Shown one piece after another: positions 10,670 to 20,134 of a stretch of 33,608 nt of DNA (position 1 is the first letter of the stretch; the number at the start of each line of letters is the position of its first letter). The stretch spans positions 633,335 to 666,942 of the forward strand of contig MNCI01022583.1 in assembly GCA_015680685.1 (NCBI GenBank), written 5' to 3'. This DNA is from Gnetum montanum. Lineage: Eukaryota > Streptophyta > Gnetopsida > Gnetales > Gnetaceae. The position numbers and the translations under genes were made by a program. A model generated the notes under the pieces. The model was not told the DNA's origin, made no database searches, and saw only the letters and a program-made list of their open reading frames with translations.

Positions 10670-11807
10670 TGTTGACCTTTTGGTATGCCAAAACCTTGAA
10701 AAAATAGAGAACAAAGAATGTTGTGGATGATGTGTTTATAGGTCATGAACAAGAACATGACATCATGAATAAGGACTCAAGGAAACGAAATCTACAATGG
10801 GTTATCAAAATGGAGACTTCATAGGAAAGATGAGAGCATGGACACATATGGATGAGAATAAAGAATACAAACTAAATGAATATGCTCTAAGTATTAAGAA
10901 GAAGCAAAATCAACAAGAAAAAGCCTTAGGAATGAGACTAATTGAGGAGACATCTCCAAGAAACAGAAGATGTCTTAGTTGAGAAGAATGAATTCATAGG
11001 AAGACATATTTAAGAAACAAGAGACATCCCCTTTGCAAAGTAGATGTCTCCCAAGAGATATCCCATTCTCCAAGGAGACGTCTCTCAAAAATTGAGGTAG
11101 AGCTGAAGTAGATGTTCCAACTTCAAAGGAGATGTCTACACTCATCGCTAGGTAGCTGTTGCACAAATTTCAAGGAGTTTTTAGAAACTCTAAAGCTATA
11201 TGAAAACATCAACTTCTTGAGAATTGTGAAAATGCTGTCAACATTAAAGAAATCATTGTCATATCTATGTTCTTATGCTTTGTCCTTCATGATTACATTA
11301 TTTGCTTAACTGTATGATTGTATGTTGAATTTAGCTTCAATGACAAGGACTTGTAATTGTGGTTACATTCTTTCCTTGTATCTTTTTATCTATTTTTGTT
11401 ACCTTATGGGGTTGATGTGCTTCTTGTAAGAAGGCATTGTCATTGAGCTTGTTGGGATCCTGTGGGATTGAGTTTATGGAGCATCAAAACACTCTGGAGA
11501 AGAACTCAATTTTGTAAAGGTTGTGGGATCCTTGAAACCACATTCTAAGCTTGTTGGGACCTTGTGGGGTTGAGTGGTTTCATTGTTGTGAAACACTTTG
11601 ATGAGAAGCTTAGAACTTATACAGGGTATGGTATCCTTCAAACCACATTTTTTAGAAACAAAGTCTGGAGGTGTGTAAGGATTCTACCCACTGAGTGTGG
11701 ATGTTCCCAAGTTGGGGAACCACATAAAAATTTAGTGTGGTTTTTTTGGTGATCAATTTTAAATTTTGGAAACTTATTCAACCCCCCTTCTAAGTTTTCA
11801 GTCCTTG
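10670..11807 (+). mobile_element. 3' LTR of Ty1/copia element
   Basis: Direct repeat of 5798-7014, from TGTTGACC to a terminal CCTTG that aligns to TTCA plus its preceding base in the left LTR. The canonical CA end has become TG by transitions. The boundary is confirmed by the TAAAA duplication that follows immediately. Confidence 0.9.
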
Positions 11808-11812
11808 TAAAA
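11808..11812 (+). repeat. Right target-site duplication of copia element (TAAAA)
   Basis: Identical to 5793-5797. Treating the element as absent joins a continuous minus-strand LINE ORF1-like frame across this site. Confidence 0.75.
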
Positions 11813-11911
11813 GATCCTATATCTAGGGCATGTTGCATCATCAAAGAATTACCTAACTCAATAACAAGAAAAAAGAAAAATAATACCTAGCATGAAAGAA
11901 TTATATGTTAT
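11808..11911 (-). pseudogene. LINE ORF1-like remnant, upstream part (split by copia)
   Basis: The minus-strand reading ends ...MMQHALDIGSF at the insertion point and continues in frame with IHKHVMLIM at 5797. The joined block is reminiscent of the DUF4283 region of plant LINE ORF1 (a residue pattern like G-x-F-I-x-K-H-V-M-L). More N-terminal sequence is not convincingly recognisable. Identification is weaker than the continuity of the frame itself. Confidence 0.5.
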
Positions 11912-13470
11912 GTTCTTTCATCACATTATTTAACTACAAAATGAAACTTTGATTATAGAGTAATTAATACAAGATTTAAATGAATACATACTAAGATGAA
12001 AGATTAATAACCAATGAATCATATACATAATGAAGAAGAACAAAATTAGGTGTCTTAGTTGCATCAACCTCACTAAAAGAAGGTGTCATAACTTTTTTAC
12101 TTCTAGCTTGTAAATTTGCATTTTGAGAATCAATAGAAATTTATACATTAATAAAAGAAGAAAAAAATTTCAACATTGGTTGAAGAATTGGAAGTATATA
12201 GAATCCTCTATAGGGGAATTCTGGAAAAATTAAATTTGTTGGAGAAAATTGAAGAGAAAAAAACTAGATTCATTGAAAAAAATTAGATTTGTTAGAGAAA
12301 TTTTAGATTTAATAAAAAAAATAGATTCACTGGAGAAAGAATAAATTCATTCAAAATGCACTTTATTAATAGAAGTATCAGTTGTACATTAAAAGAACAA
12401 AAGTCTAGAATTTTCTTAAAAGTTTTCATGAAATGAAATTTTTTATCATCTTTCTATCTTAGGATCATTTGGAAATTGAAGTAGGAGCTTTTATCAATTG
12501 CACATCTAGAATGGTGAATTTTTCTTTAATCTAGATGCATCTTCCTCGATGTTGCTATGTTTGCTAGGAGCCTTGTGGTGTAAGTCACATGAGCTCTTCA
12601 ACCAAGGTTTCTTGGATATTTTTATTCGTAAGAATTTGCCATGAATTTTCCTACCATAAAATTGGTTGGGTGTAATAGATTATGCATTTATGATTATGGA
12701 TTTCTATGAATTGGATAAAATGTTATTCTTGGAATCTCCCTTGTAATATTATCAATCAAGATTTGCTTGGTCTTTACCTTTTGTGGCTAAAGATGATTTT
12801 GATAGTTATACACTAGCTTGGATTTCTATGTGTGATTAGATAAACATTTATGAGAATTACTGAGTCTTAGTTAACTAGGATTAAATTTCATATCTTTGGC
12901 ATGATTAGTTTTCCTTTTTACATGCCTAGACAAACCTCCTAAGATCTCCTTATGCCTAGCTAGACATCCCAAATGTTTTCAAGATTCCTTATCCAAAATT
13001 AACTATTGAAAACCAAGACATCTTAAAAACCTTAAATGTCTTTAGTCAAGATGTCTTGACTCTTCCAAGCATCTCACTAGCATGCTCCATACATTTTCAC
13101 TAGTGGTTGATCTTATTTTAGCTCAGACATCCCACTTTCAAGTCTAGATATTTTAAACCAAGACTCTCATCCCCTCTAGATGTCTCAAACAAAAGCTTAG
13201 ACCTCAATTTTCCTTTCTATTTCATCCTAATCTTGGCTTACTTTGGATATGTTTGGGTTATTCTATATCCACCTTGGAAGTGCTATAGAACCTTGTATAT
13301 CTTGTTATGAGCTTCATGTATGGCTTTGATGCCCAAGATATCTTGTCAGGTCACCATCACCAATCTTGTGTTTATCTTTATGCTTGCTGTATATGTGTAT
13401 CTAATGGTTGTATGTTTTTTTTTAACTTGTTTGATGTGTTATGATATATGATGGTGATTCAAAATCGATG
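11912..13470. other. AT-rich old repeat sequence, no gene recognised
   Basis: No protein similarity seen. 12220-12350 holds several diverged copies of a TAGATTCATTG/AGATTTGTTGGAGAAA-type motif. 12940-13210 holds scattered AGACATC/AGATGTCT words like those in the copia LTRs, perhaps a decayed LTR of a related family. Confidence 0.35.
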
Positions 13471-13702
13471 CCTAGACTAGTGCAATCTTAAGCCCAACAA
13501 TCCTACAAGCATGGTGTGGCCTAGACTAGTAAGGGTATGAACTAAATAGTCCTAAGGGCCTAATGAATTGATTGTGGACACCTAGACTAACAATGGAATG
13601 ATATCAATAGTTCCAATGGCACTATGTAATGGATATGACTACCTATACTAGTGAGGAAGGTGAGAAAACTTCTAATAGACCTAATGGCATGACTTGAGAA
13701 GA
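13471..13702. repeat. Degenerate ~61-bp tandem repeat
   Basis: CCTAGACTAG-type unit starts occur at 13471, 13520, 13581 and 13642 (spacings 49, 61, 61). Each is followed by a diverged stretch ending in CCTAA- or CAATGG-like words. Confidence 0.65.
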
Positions 13703-14589
13703 TTATCAATGATAATACATTATGTGACTTATGTATTTCTCTATTGTTATTTGTGTATGTTGAGCTTCTTGGTGGTGGAACATGTGGATGTTTTGTATTA
13801 GCTTAAGCTAAGGATTCATGATTATGTGTTCTGATGATTGTATCAGTTGGATATAGATAATAACATGTTTTGCAAGATGATATCCTTGTATGATATAATC
13901 TAGCTTCATGATGCCTATCTCTGGTTGATTAGGGATCCTTTATGACTTATCCTTACTCAATCGAGTTGGATTGATGTATTTCCCTTTCCACGTAGTGTTG
14001 GTGTAGTTGGATCTAGTGGTGTAGCATAAGTGGAATTAATCATAGATACTTATGTCTTCTCTATATGTCATGGTATTGCCTTTTATTGAGACATTGTAAT
14101 AATTGCTCTTTGTTGTTATTATTTGAACCATAGGATGAGACTATAAGACCTATTACATTTTTATTATTAATTCTTTAAGATCTTTAATTCTAGAATTATA
14201 ATTTTTTAAATGATTCATGTTTGGATAGTGATTATATATATCTATGATCTATTATAGCTAATTATTTAAACATTCTAGTCATGTTCTTAATACAATTTTG
14301 ATGATTACATAAATATTATGACAACATTAGCATGAGGTCTTGTCTTCCACCATTATGGTTTTAGATGATATCTCATTGATGGTTTCTGATTAGTCATGAA
14401 ATTTCATTTCCTTGAGATTTGGTTGGTTCTTATTCTTAAATAATACCTTGTCAACCCTGTCTAGGTTGGGGGGTGTTACAAATGCCTCCTGAGATCTTGT
14501 TATTTTTATTATTCAAATAGAATGTTAAAAAACTAATACATTTCTTCAATCTTTAATGACAACAAATTAGCTTCCAATAAAAGTATTGT
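13703..14589. other. Non-coding repeat remnant with polypurine/LTR-start-like site
   Basis: No coding similarity seen. TTGGGGGGTGTTACA at 14467-14481 looks like a polypurine tract joined to an LTR start (TGTTACA), so the preceding ~1 kb may be the 3' end of another gypsy element. No matching LTR was found. Confidence 0.3.
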
Positions 14590-15455
14590 CGATGAACAAT
14601 AAATCCATCAATCACATCGACAAAACCTTGTTGACATATATGCATCAATGTAGCATGGGATACATCAACATTGATGCATTAACACAATCTCCATTAATGC
14701 CTATATAATTGTGCATACCCACTACATTTATGAAAACTTTTGATCATTTTGTAGATAGACTCTTGCATTTTTCTCTCATGAAACTTAGAATATTTTTACC
14801 TGTAAGTGCCCATAGTGTAGATTGAATGAATTGTATAGAGTTTTATTCAAGTGCTTGATGTACCTGGATACACTTGCATGACAACAATAAAATTAAACTT
14901 TGTTCCATCCACTACAGCACTTGGACTAGTGTTTTAATTTCATTTCTTACAGTTTACTTTAAATGTTCATTTATTTTTTATGTATGTAGTTAAATACTTT
15001 TTTCAATTGCACTTAGTCAATTCACATGAGTATGATTGATTTCAAGTATAAACATATTAATACTTGGTAATCCGAGCAATAAATCACTTGGTATACCCAC
15101 TAGTGGAACACTTGGTAACCCAACAATGTTAGTACATATTTAGGATTTGTATGGTTAATCAAGAATGGATACTCCATGCTAAGCTAGATTAGATTTACTT
15201 TTTGCACTTAGATTAAGTAGGTTAATCTTTGATAATTTAAATATTTTAATAAAAAAAATATAATCATATGCCTTAGTCACACTTGACCATACAACCTGAG
15301 CCCACACAAGTGTGATTGGAAGGACAACAATCAACATCTTAGCACTTAGTTATCTAAGGCATTCATATAGTTCTAAGTTCATGGAATATGATTGAATTGT
15401 GTGTGAACACTTGTGATTTGTATGGTTGGGGGTAGGATTACTCCACTACTCATCA
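14590..15455 (+). mobile_element. Solo LTR, same Ty3/gypsy family as 3305-4099
   Basis: Aligns with 3305-4099 and, more distantly, with the LTRs of the complete element. Shared are a TATA box (CTATATAATT near 14701), ATTCAAGTGCTTGATGTACC, AACACTTGTGATTTG, TATGGTTGGGGGTAGG and the terminal CTCATCA. It starts CGATGAA, consistent with TGATGAA after one transition. Flanks are ATTGT (14585-14589) and ATGGT (15456-15460), a 4-of-5 match compatible with an old target duplication. No polypurine tract or coding sequence adjoins, so it is read as a solo LTR left by recombination. Confidence 0.65.
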
Positions 15456-16054
15456 ATGGTATATGGGACTTGAATTTTTACCTTGAATTCATCTAGAAAG
15501 AATTGTTTTGAAGTTAAAAAGGAGGAATTATCTTTTGAAGTTTTTTTTTTTCTGAAAGTATAAGATAATCATCTAGATGATTTTCTTGCATGTGAGATTT
15601 GCCACTAGCTACTTCTATTCTACTAAGACCAGATAATTCAAAATCTTAGAATTCTGTTCTTCCCAAGTTTTAGCCACTCTAAAAATATCAAAATTTTTTA
15701 TAAAAACCTAGTATTATATACTGTAGCCATTTTGGTGATATGTCACTATCTAAACTTTGAAATCTATAGTGCAAACTGCTCAAATATTTTTTTGAAAATG
15801 CCCTATCTTTGATTATTGTAATATACTATGCCTATAAAAAAGTTTCCTTACCCTATTTTTCCCAATTATTCTTCCATTTCCTTAGCAAGCTCTTTTGTCA
15901 CCAAATCTTCATTTACCTAATTTTTTTCTTTCAAATTGCTACAAGTGTGCCAAAATTTTCCTTGAGTAGTTGGATCACTAAATTTCACAATAATATGGTA
16001 TTGTTTATCTGAATTTTGTGAGAAAGGTATCCAAAATTCTACCAAATGAGATTG
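15456..16054. other. AT-rich sequence, nothing recognised
   Basis: No gene or repeat structure seen apart from homopolymer T runs near 15540. A 67-codon frame at 15809-16012 is Phe/Leu-rich as expected of AT-rich chance reading. Confidence 0.4.
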
Positions 16055-16232
16055 AAAGGTGCGTTGTATTTGTTATGATATCACAAATAACTTGAATTAA
16101 ATTTTCTTTTGGAATTTCAAGAACCTTAGCAAATCAGAGATTTAAAGGTGCATTGTATTTGTTATGATATCAAAAATAACTTGAATTAAATTTTCTTTTG
16201 GAATTTCAAGAACCTTAGCAAATCAGAGATTT
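16055..16232. repeat. 89-bp tandem duplication, nearly identical units
   Basis: Units start AAAGGTGC at 16055 and 16144. They share TTGTATTTGTTATGATATCA through AAATCAGAGATT and differ at only about two positions, so this duplication is much younger than the surrounding decay. Confidence 0.95.
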
Positions 16233-17049
16233 AAAGCTCTTTTTTTTTTAAAATTCTTTCATTAAGTTACATAAAGCTTCAACATATTATGAAATTGTTT
16301 CTTGCCTTGTAATCATATAACATAAAGAATTTTACTTTGATTCAAAGTTAAAATTTTACCTTTTTTCTAAGTTTTGCTTTATAACTCATTCTACTATCAT
16401 TTGTTGCTATGCCATCATAACTTGATTATACATAGTTTTTAGTTTGCAGCTATGATGTTAATGATATGGAAAGAATTTTCAAAGTTATTATTATGCCAAT
16501 CCATTAATACTACCCATTTGTTTTTTAATCAAAATCTTTTACTTTTCTAGTATTTCTTTCTGGTCATGCATCTATTTTCCATAGCCTTTTTTGCTACTTG
16601 ACTTATGACTAGGGCTTTTTTTTCCTACTTGACTTATGACTAGGGCTTTTAGTTGAATAATAATTTTATGCAGTTTAAATTTAGTAGCTAGAGCCCTATC
16701 TTTAATAAAGTATAGCAACAAAACCTTTCCCTAAGTAGAAAAAGCACTTTGCAAACTCTTGATGAAGTCATAGAACCCACTATGAAAAATCCTATGCAAA
16801 GCCTTGAGAAAGCTTGGTGTTGCCTATTCTAATTGAATCCATGACTTACAATTTCCATGCCAAACTCTTAATGCTAAACTAACACAGATATTTTATTACT
16901 CTATGATTAGAGTTATTTATTAATTATTTAAATTCTAAGCTAAAAAGTACTTACTAATTAAATAATATTAAGATTTTAAGGAATCTTTTCCATGTTTAGT
17001 TTCTCACATCATATTCTTTTATTTATGTATAATAGAAAAGGTACATCCA
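16233..17049. other. AT-rich sequence with a 31-bp duplication
   Basis: CTACTTGACTTATGACTAGG occurs at about 16594 and 16625, a 31-bp tandem duplication. Otherwise no gene or element motif is seen up to the LTR start at 17050. Confidence 0.45.
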
Positions 17050-17168
17050 TGTTGATGTCAACACTCCCATGCTCGCATGGGGCCATGATTATCAGCATCT
17101 CTATTTCTATCTCTTAATAACCACAATAAAAATCATGCGAGTAGTGGAAATTTAAACTATCAGGTGGT

Positions 17169-17354
17169 GGTCATTAATGACAATAGTTATGGACATTAGT
17201 GGCAAACGTTTCAGAAATTACGGTGGTTACGATCATTAATGGCGATGATTATGGACATTAGTGGCAAATGTTTCAGAAGTTACGGTGATTACGATCATTA
17301 ATGATGGTGGTTACGGTCATTAGTAGCAGATGTTTCGGAAGTTACGATGGTTAT
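17169..17354. repeat. 62-bp tandem repeat, three units, in LTR U3
   Basis: TCATTAATG-type unit starts at 17171, 17233 and 17295 are spaced exactly 62 bp. Each unit carries GTTTCAGAAGTTACGGTG-like sequence. Their place upstream of the TATA box at 17467 suits repeated promoter elements. Confidence 0.85.
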
Positions 17355-17466
17355 AGACATAAGTTGGCACTTAATTGGAGAATGTGGGTGTTATTACACA
17401 AGAAGTGGTGGTGATTTCTGTAGCAGTTATATGAAATGTAGACATCATTATGGATGGTTGTAGTGG

Positions 17467-17477
17467 CTATAAAATGG
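17467..17477 (+). promoter_or_regulatory. TATA box in candidate LTR
   Basis: CTATAAAATGG is a good TATA match about 420 bp into the candidate LTR, after the 62-bp repeats. Transcription would start roughly 30 bp downstream, near the G run at about 17488-17498. No other promoter evidence. Confidence 0.5.
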
Positions 17478-18143
17478 AGTCTAGAGGGGGGGGGGGGATG
17501 CTCAAGGAAGAGAGTCCCAAAGTAGGCTCTGGCTATCAGTCTGGAGGGGCAGCTTCATCTCCACTAAGCAGCAGTTTCCTCTTTTCTTTTCTTTTCTTTA
17601 CAGGCTTCTAGTTGACCTTCGAGGAGGGTCCAAGGCAGGAGTTAGTGGCTCAAAATTAAATCTTTGTGCATCTTCTTGGTGACGGTAGGAGCTTGTCTCA
17701 GTGGTGCAGACATGGGTGGACGATCTTCCACTCTACGATGGTGCACAAAAGGTGGCAGATAGTGGCAGGATTTAAGAACTGTAGTTGTTGCCCTACGCGG
17801 ATTATAGTGGGCAGTCTCTCTTTCTCTTTTTCTCTCTCTCCCTCTCTCATGGCAATTGTGGTCTTCCTGCCCAGCAGTGGATACCATCAGCAGTCATGGA
17901 CCAGCAATGTTAGTAGGACTAGGGAAAATTTAGTTCTTTTAATTACTTATTGTATTGAAGACAATTATTTAATTTAAATTCTAGATTTATTTCTAGTTTA
18001 TTATTTACAAAAGGGCACGTAGCCCTCTCCAGCTAGGATTTTTGCTGGGTTTTGGTACCCATATGTGAGGCGCCCTAGGCAATAGTCTCCTAAAACAAGT
18101 TTTATTCCCCGGTGTTAGTGTGACCAAAATTTATGCATCAACA

Positions 18144-18919
18144 CCTTTTTGAAGCTAAAAGGAGAGCCTTTCTCCCACCTTTTGTTTATAGCTTTTCTTG
18201 CCATTTTTCTATCCATTGCTATTCCATTTTCTAAAATATCTATTTTCTATCCTTTTCCATCCCTATTTTGTTTTTATTTCCTAAAAATCTCATTTTTCTT
18301 GTTTCAAACTTATTTTATTTAAAATTTCTATTTTCAGCCATTGTCTTGAAAAATCTTTTAAAGAATTTTTGAGCCCTTTATATCTTGTTCTCATAAATTC
18401 ATTTCTTGAAAACTTTCGAATCTCATCACCCATTTTTTTCTTTAATCTTTTTCCTTGTTGTTTTTTTTTTAATCCTTATTTCCAATCCCATTTTTGAATT
18501 TGTGTTTTGATGATACTTACCTTAATCATGAGTTAGGTAAGGTGGTTTTATTTGATTATGCAATTTTTAGTTTATTTTTCCTAAAATCTTGCATTTTACT
18601 ATTTTCCCTTTTAATTTTATAAGTATTGTAATTTTATACATTTATTTTTCTTTTCAAATATATATATATATTTAAAAAAAGTAGCATAATTTAGTGTTTT
18701 TATTTACCAAAAATATATATTTTATTTCAATATTTTCTTTTATTTTTACACAATTTCATAGTTTTATGCTAATAATTATATTTTATAATTTTGTTTTATG
18801 AGTGAACTTTCTTCTACTTCTAACTGACTAGTCACTCATCTCTTTGCATTAAGGAAACAACGAGCCTCACATTTTTCAAGTTTAATGCTTAGGAGAACTT
18901 GGACTAGGATGGTAGTTAA
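18144..18919. other. T-rich leader between candidate LTR and gag
   Basis: About 0.8 kb of strongly T-rich sequence with homopolymers and an (AT)n microsatellite near 18659-18670. Nothing coding is recognised. Long untranslated leaders before gag occur in Tat-type elements. Confidence 0.4.
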
Positions 18920-18970
18920 TCAACCCTCAGCTCCCTGGTTAGCAACCCCTTCAACTTCACTAATTATCAT
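18920..18970 (+). pseudogene. gag: Older Ty3/gypsy gag, N-terminal piece left of the insertion
   Basis: The frame reading ...SNPFNFTNYH runs to the insertion site and continues in frame with DIPKSLQNIN at 32226 when the 13.25-kb element and one TSD copy are ignored. A TAA lies just upstream at 18917-18919, so the true start is uncertain. Identification depends on the downstream piece. Confidence 0.6.
18966..18970 (+). repeat. Left target-site duplication (ATCAT)
   Basis: ATCAT directly precedes the LTR at 18971 and is repeated exactly at 32221-32225, the expected 5-bp gypsy integrase duplication. Confidence 0.9.
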
Positions 18971-19883
18971 TGATGAGTGGTTAGGTACCCCTACGTCCAA
19001 CCATACGAATCATGAGCGTTCATGCATGACTCGGTCAAAATCTGCAGACTGTAAGCACTTAACATGCACAAGACTTCTAACCAGTGAAACCTTGGGTTAG
19101 AATGATCGTTGTCATCCTAATCTCACTTGTGAAGTTATGTTTACGATGGTTAAGTGAGATTAAGGCTAATGATTTTTATATCTTTTTAATTATCTTTTCG
19201 GCGACTAATTATATTGGAAAATAAGGATAGAATATTAATTAATCTAAAATTGTTTTAATCTAAATCTTAACTACTCCTAGCTTAAGTATCCGGTCCCATC
19301 TTCCGAGCATGTTCTGAGCATCTGCCAACACTTCTAGGTTACCAGATGTTAAGCGTCACTTGGCTTACCAAGTGTTTGGGTTATGTTCAAGATGGTCATA
19401 CTTATGGTTTTAACAAACTACTAATAAACAATAACGATTGAAATTATAATAACAAAAACATAAGTAATTAACAAGTAACTAATAAAGCATAAACATATTA
19501 AACTATTAATTGCATAAAATAACTAAGTCCAAATGCTACAAGGAATGCTTGAATAGTTCATCTTTATTGCTGTCACGCCAATGGGCTCAGATACATCAAC
19601 GCTCTAATAAAGAGCCGATCACTTTTCTTACACCTGCTGTGGGCATTTGGAAAATATTCTATCTCCTGCGGGAACAAACTGCAAGAGATTTGCTACAACT
19701 ACTCAAAAGATGCCTAAATGAGGTGGAAGGCCCTCTTATTTATGGGCTGGGAAAGGTGGTTGCATAAATGGGGCCATGTTGACATAGGGTGGCTACATCG
19801 ACAGGCCCGTGTCAACGCGGCTGTGTATACATGGCTTTGTATACGTGGCCCAGTCGACGCATTGACTAAATGACACTTCATCA
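18971..19883 (-). mobile_element. 3' LTR of complete Ty3/gypsy element
   Basis: 913 bp, TGATGAG...TTCATCA on the plus strand, so both ends carry TGATGA/TCATCA. Direct repeat of 31322-32220, roughly 90 percent identical by eye. It has a 14-bp indel in the U3-like part (GTATACATGG region near 19825). The TATAAATA of the other LTR reads CATAAATA here. The element runs on the minus strand, so this is its 3' LTR. Confidence 0.95.
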
Positions 19884-19898
19884 TACCCCCATGACTGA
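19884..19898 (-). other. Polypurine tract of complete element
   Basis: The minus strand reads CTCAGTCATGGGGGTA directly before the LTR start TGATGAAG. It is matched by the tract of copy 1 at 3290-3304. Confidence 0.7.
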
Positions 19899-20134
19899 GC
19901 AAAAACTCATCCTCAAGTTACTTTACAATTCGGAAGGTATGAATTCTTATTTACAACACACATAACATAAACACATACATGACACACACATGACATAACA
20001 TAAATTTAACCAAGTGCCTGAGTTACAGAGGGGGACAAATTACAAAAATGGCAGTGTTCAGAGACAAAATTGAACACCTTGCTGGTCCTAGAACCTCTGC
20101 TGTGTAGGATGATGCACAAAATTGTTGGAGAAGA

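Larger units (their letters stand above)
17050..18143 (+). mobile_element. Candidate 5' LTR of older Ty3/gypsy element
   Basis: Bounded by perfect 8-bp inverted ends, TGTTGATG at 17050 and CATCAACA ending at 18143. Inside are a 62-bp triple repeat in the U3-like part, a TATA box CTATAAAATGG at 17467-17477, a G run and a CT-rich stretch (17815-17850). The gag remnant at 18920-18970 and 32226-33608 lies downstream in the same orientation after a ~0.8-kb leader. No second copy lies in the window and no canonical TGG primer site follows 18143, so the boundary and pairing with gag are tentative. Confidence 0.5.

Noticed and set aside
13471-13702. CRISPR-like array
   Set aside because: Repeats are degenerate, unit spacing is uneven, no spacers of constant length occur, and the context is plant retrotransposons.
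17666-17977. 103-codon open frame inside the candidate LTR
   Set aside because: Lies in the CT-rich R/U5-like part, overlaps an open frame on the other strand, and has no recognisable motif.
19510-19767. 85-codon open frame antisense to the LTR, intact in both LTRs (also 31861-32118)
   Set aside because: Both copies are open, but about 15 of 85 residues differ with no sign of purifying selection. The frame is antisense to the element and reflects LTR homology only.
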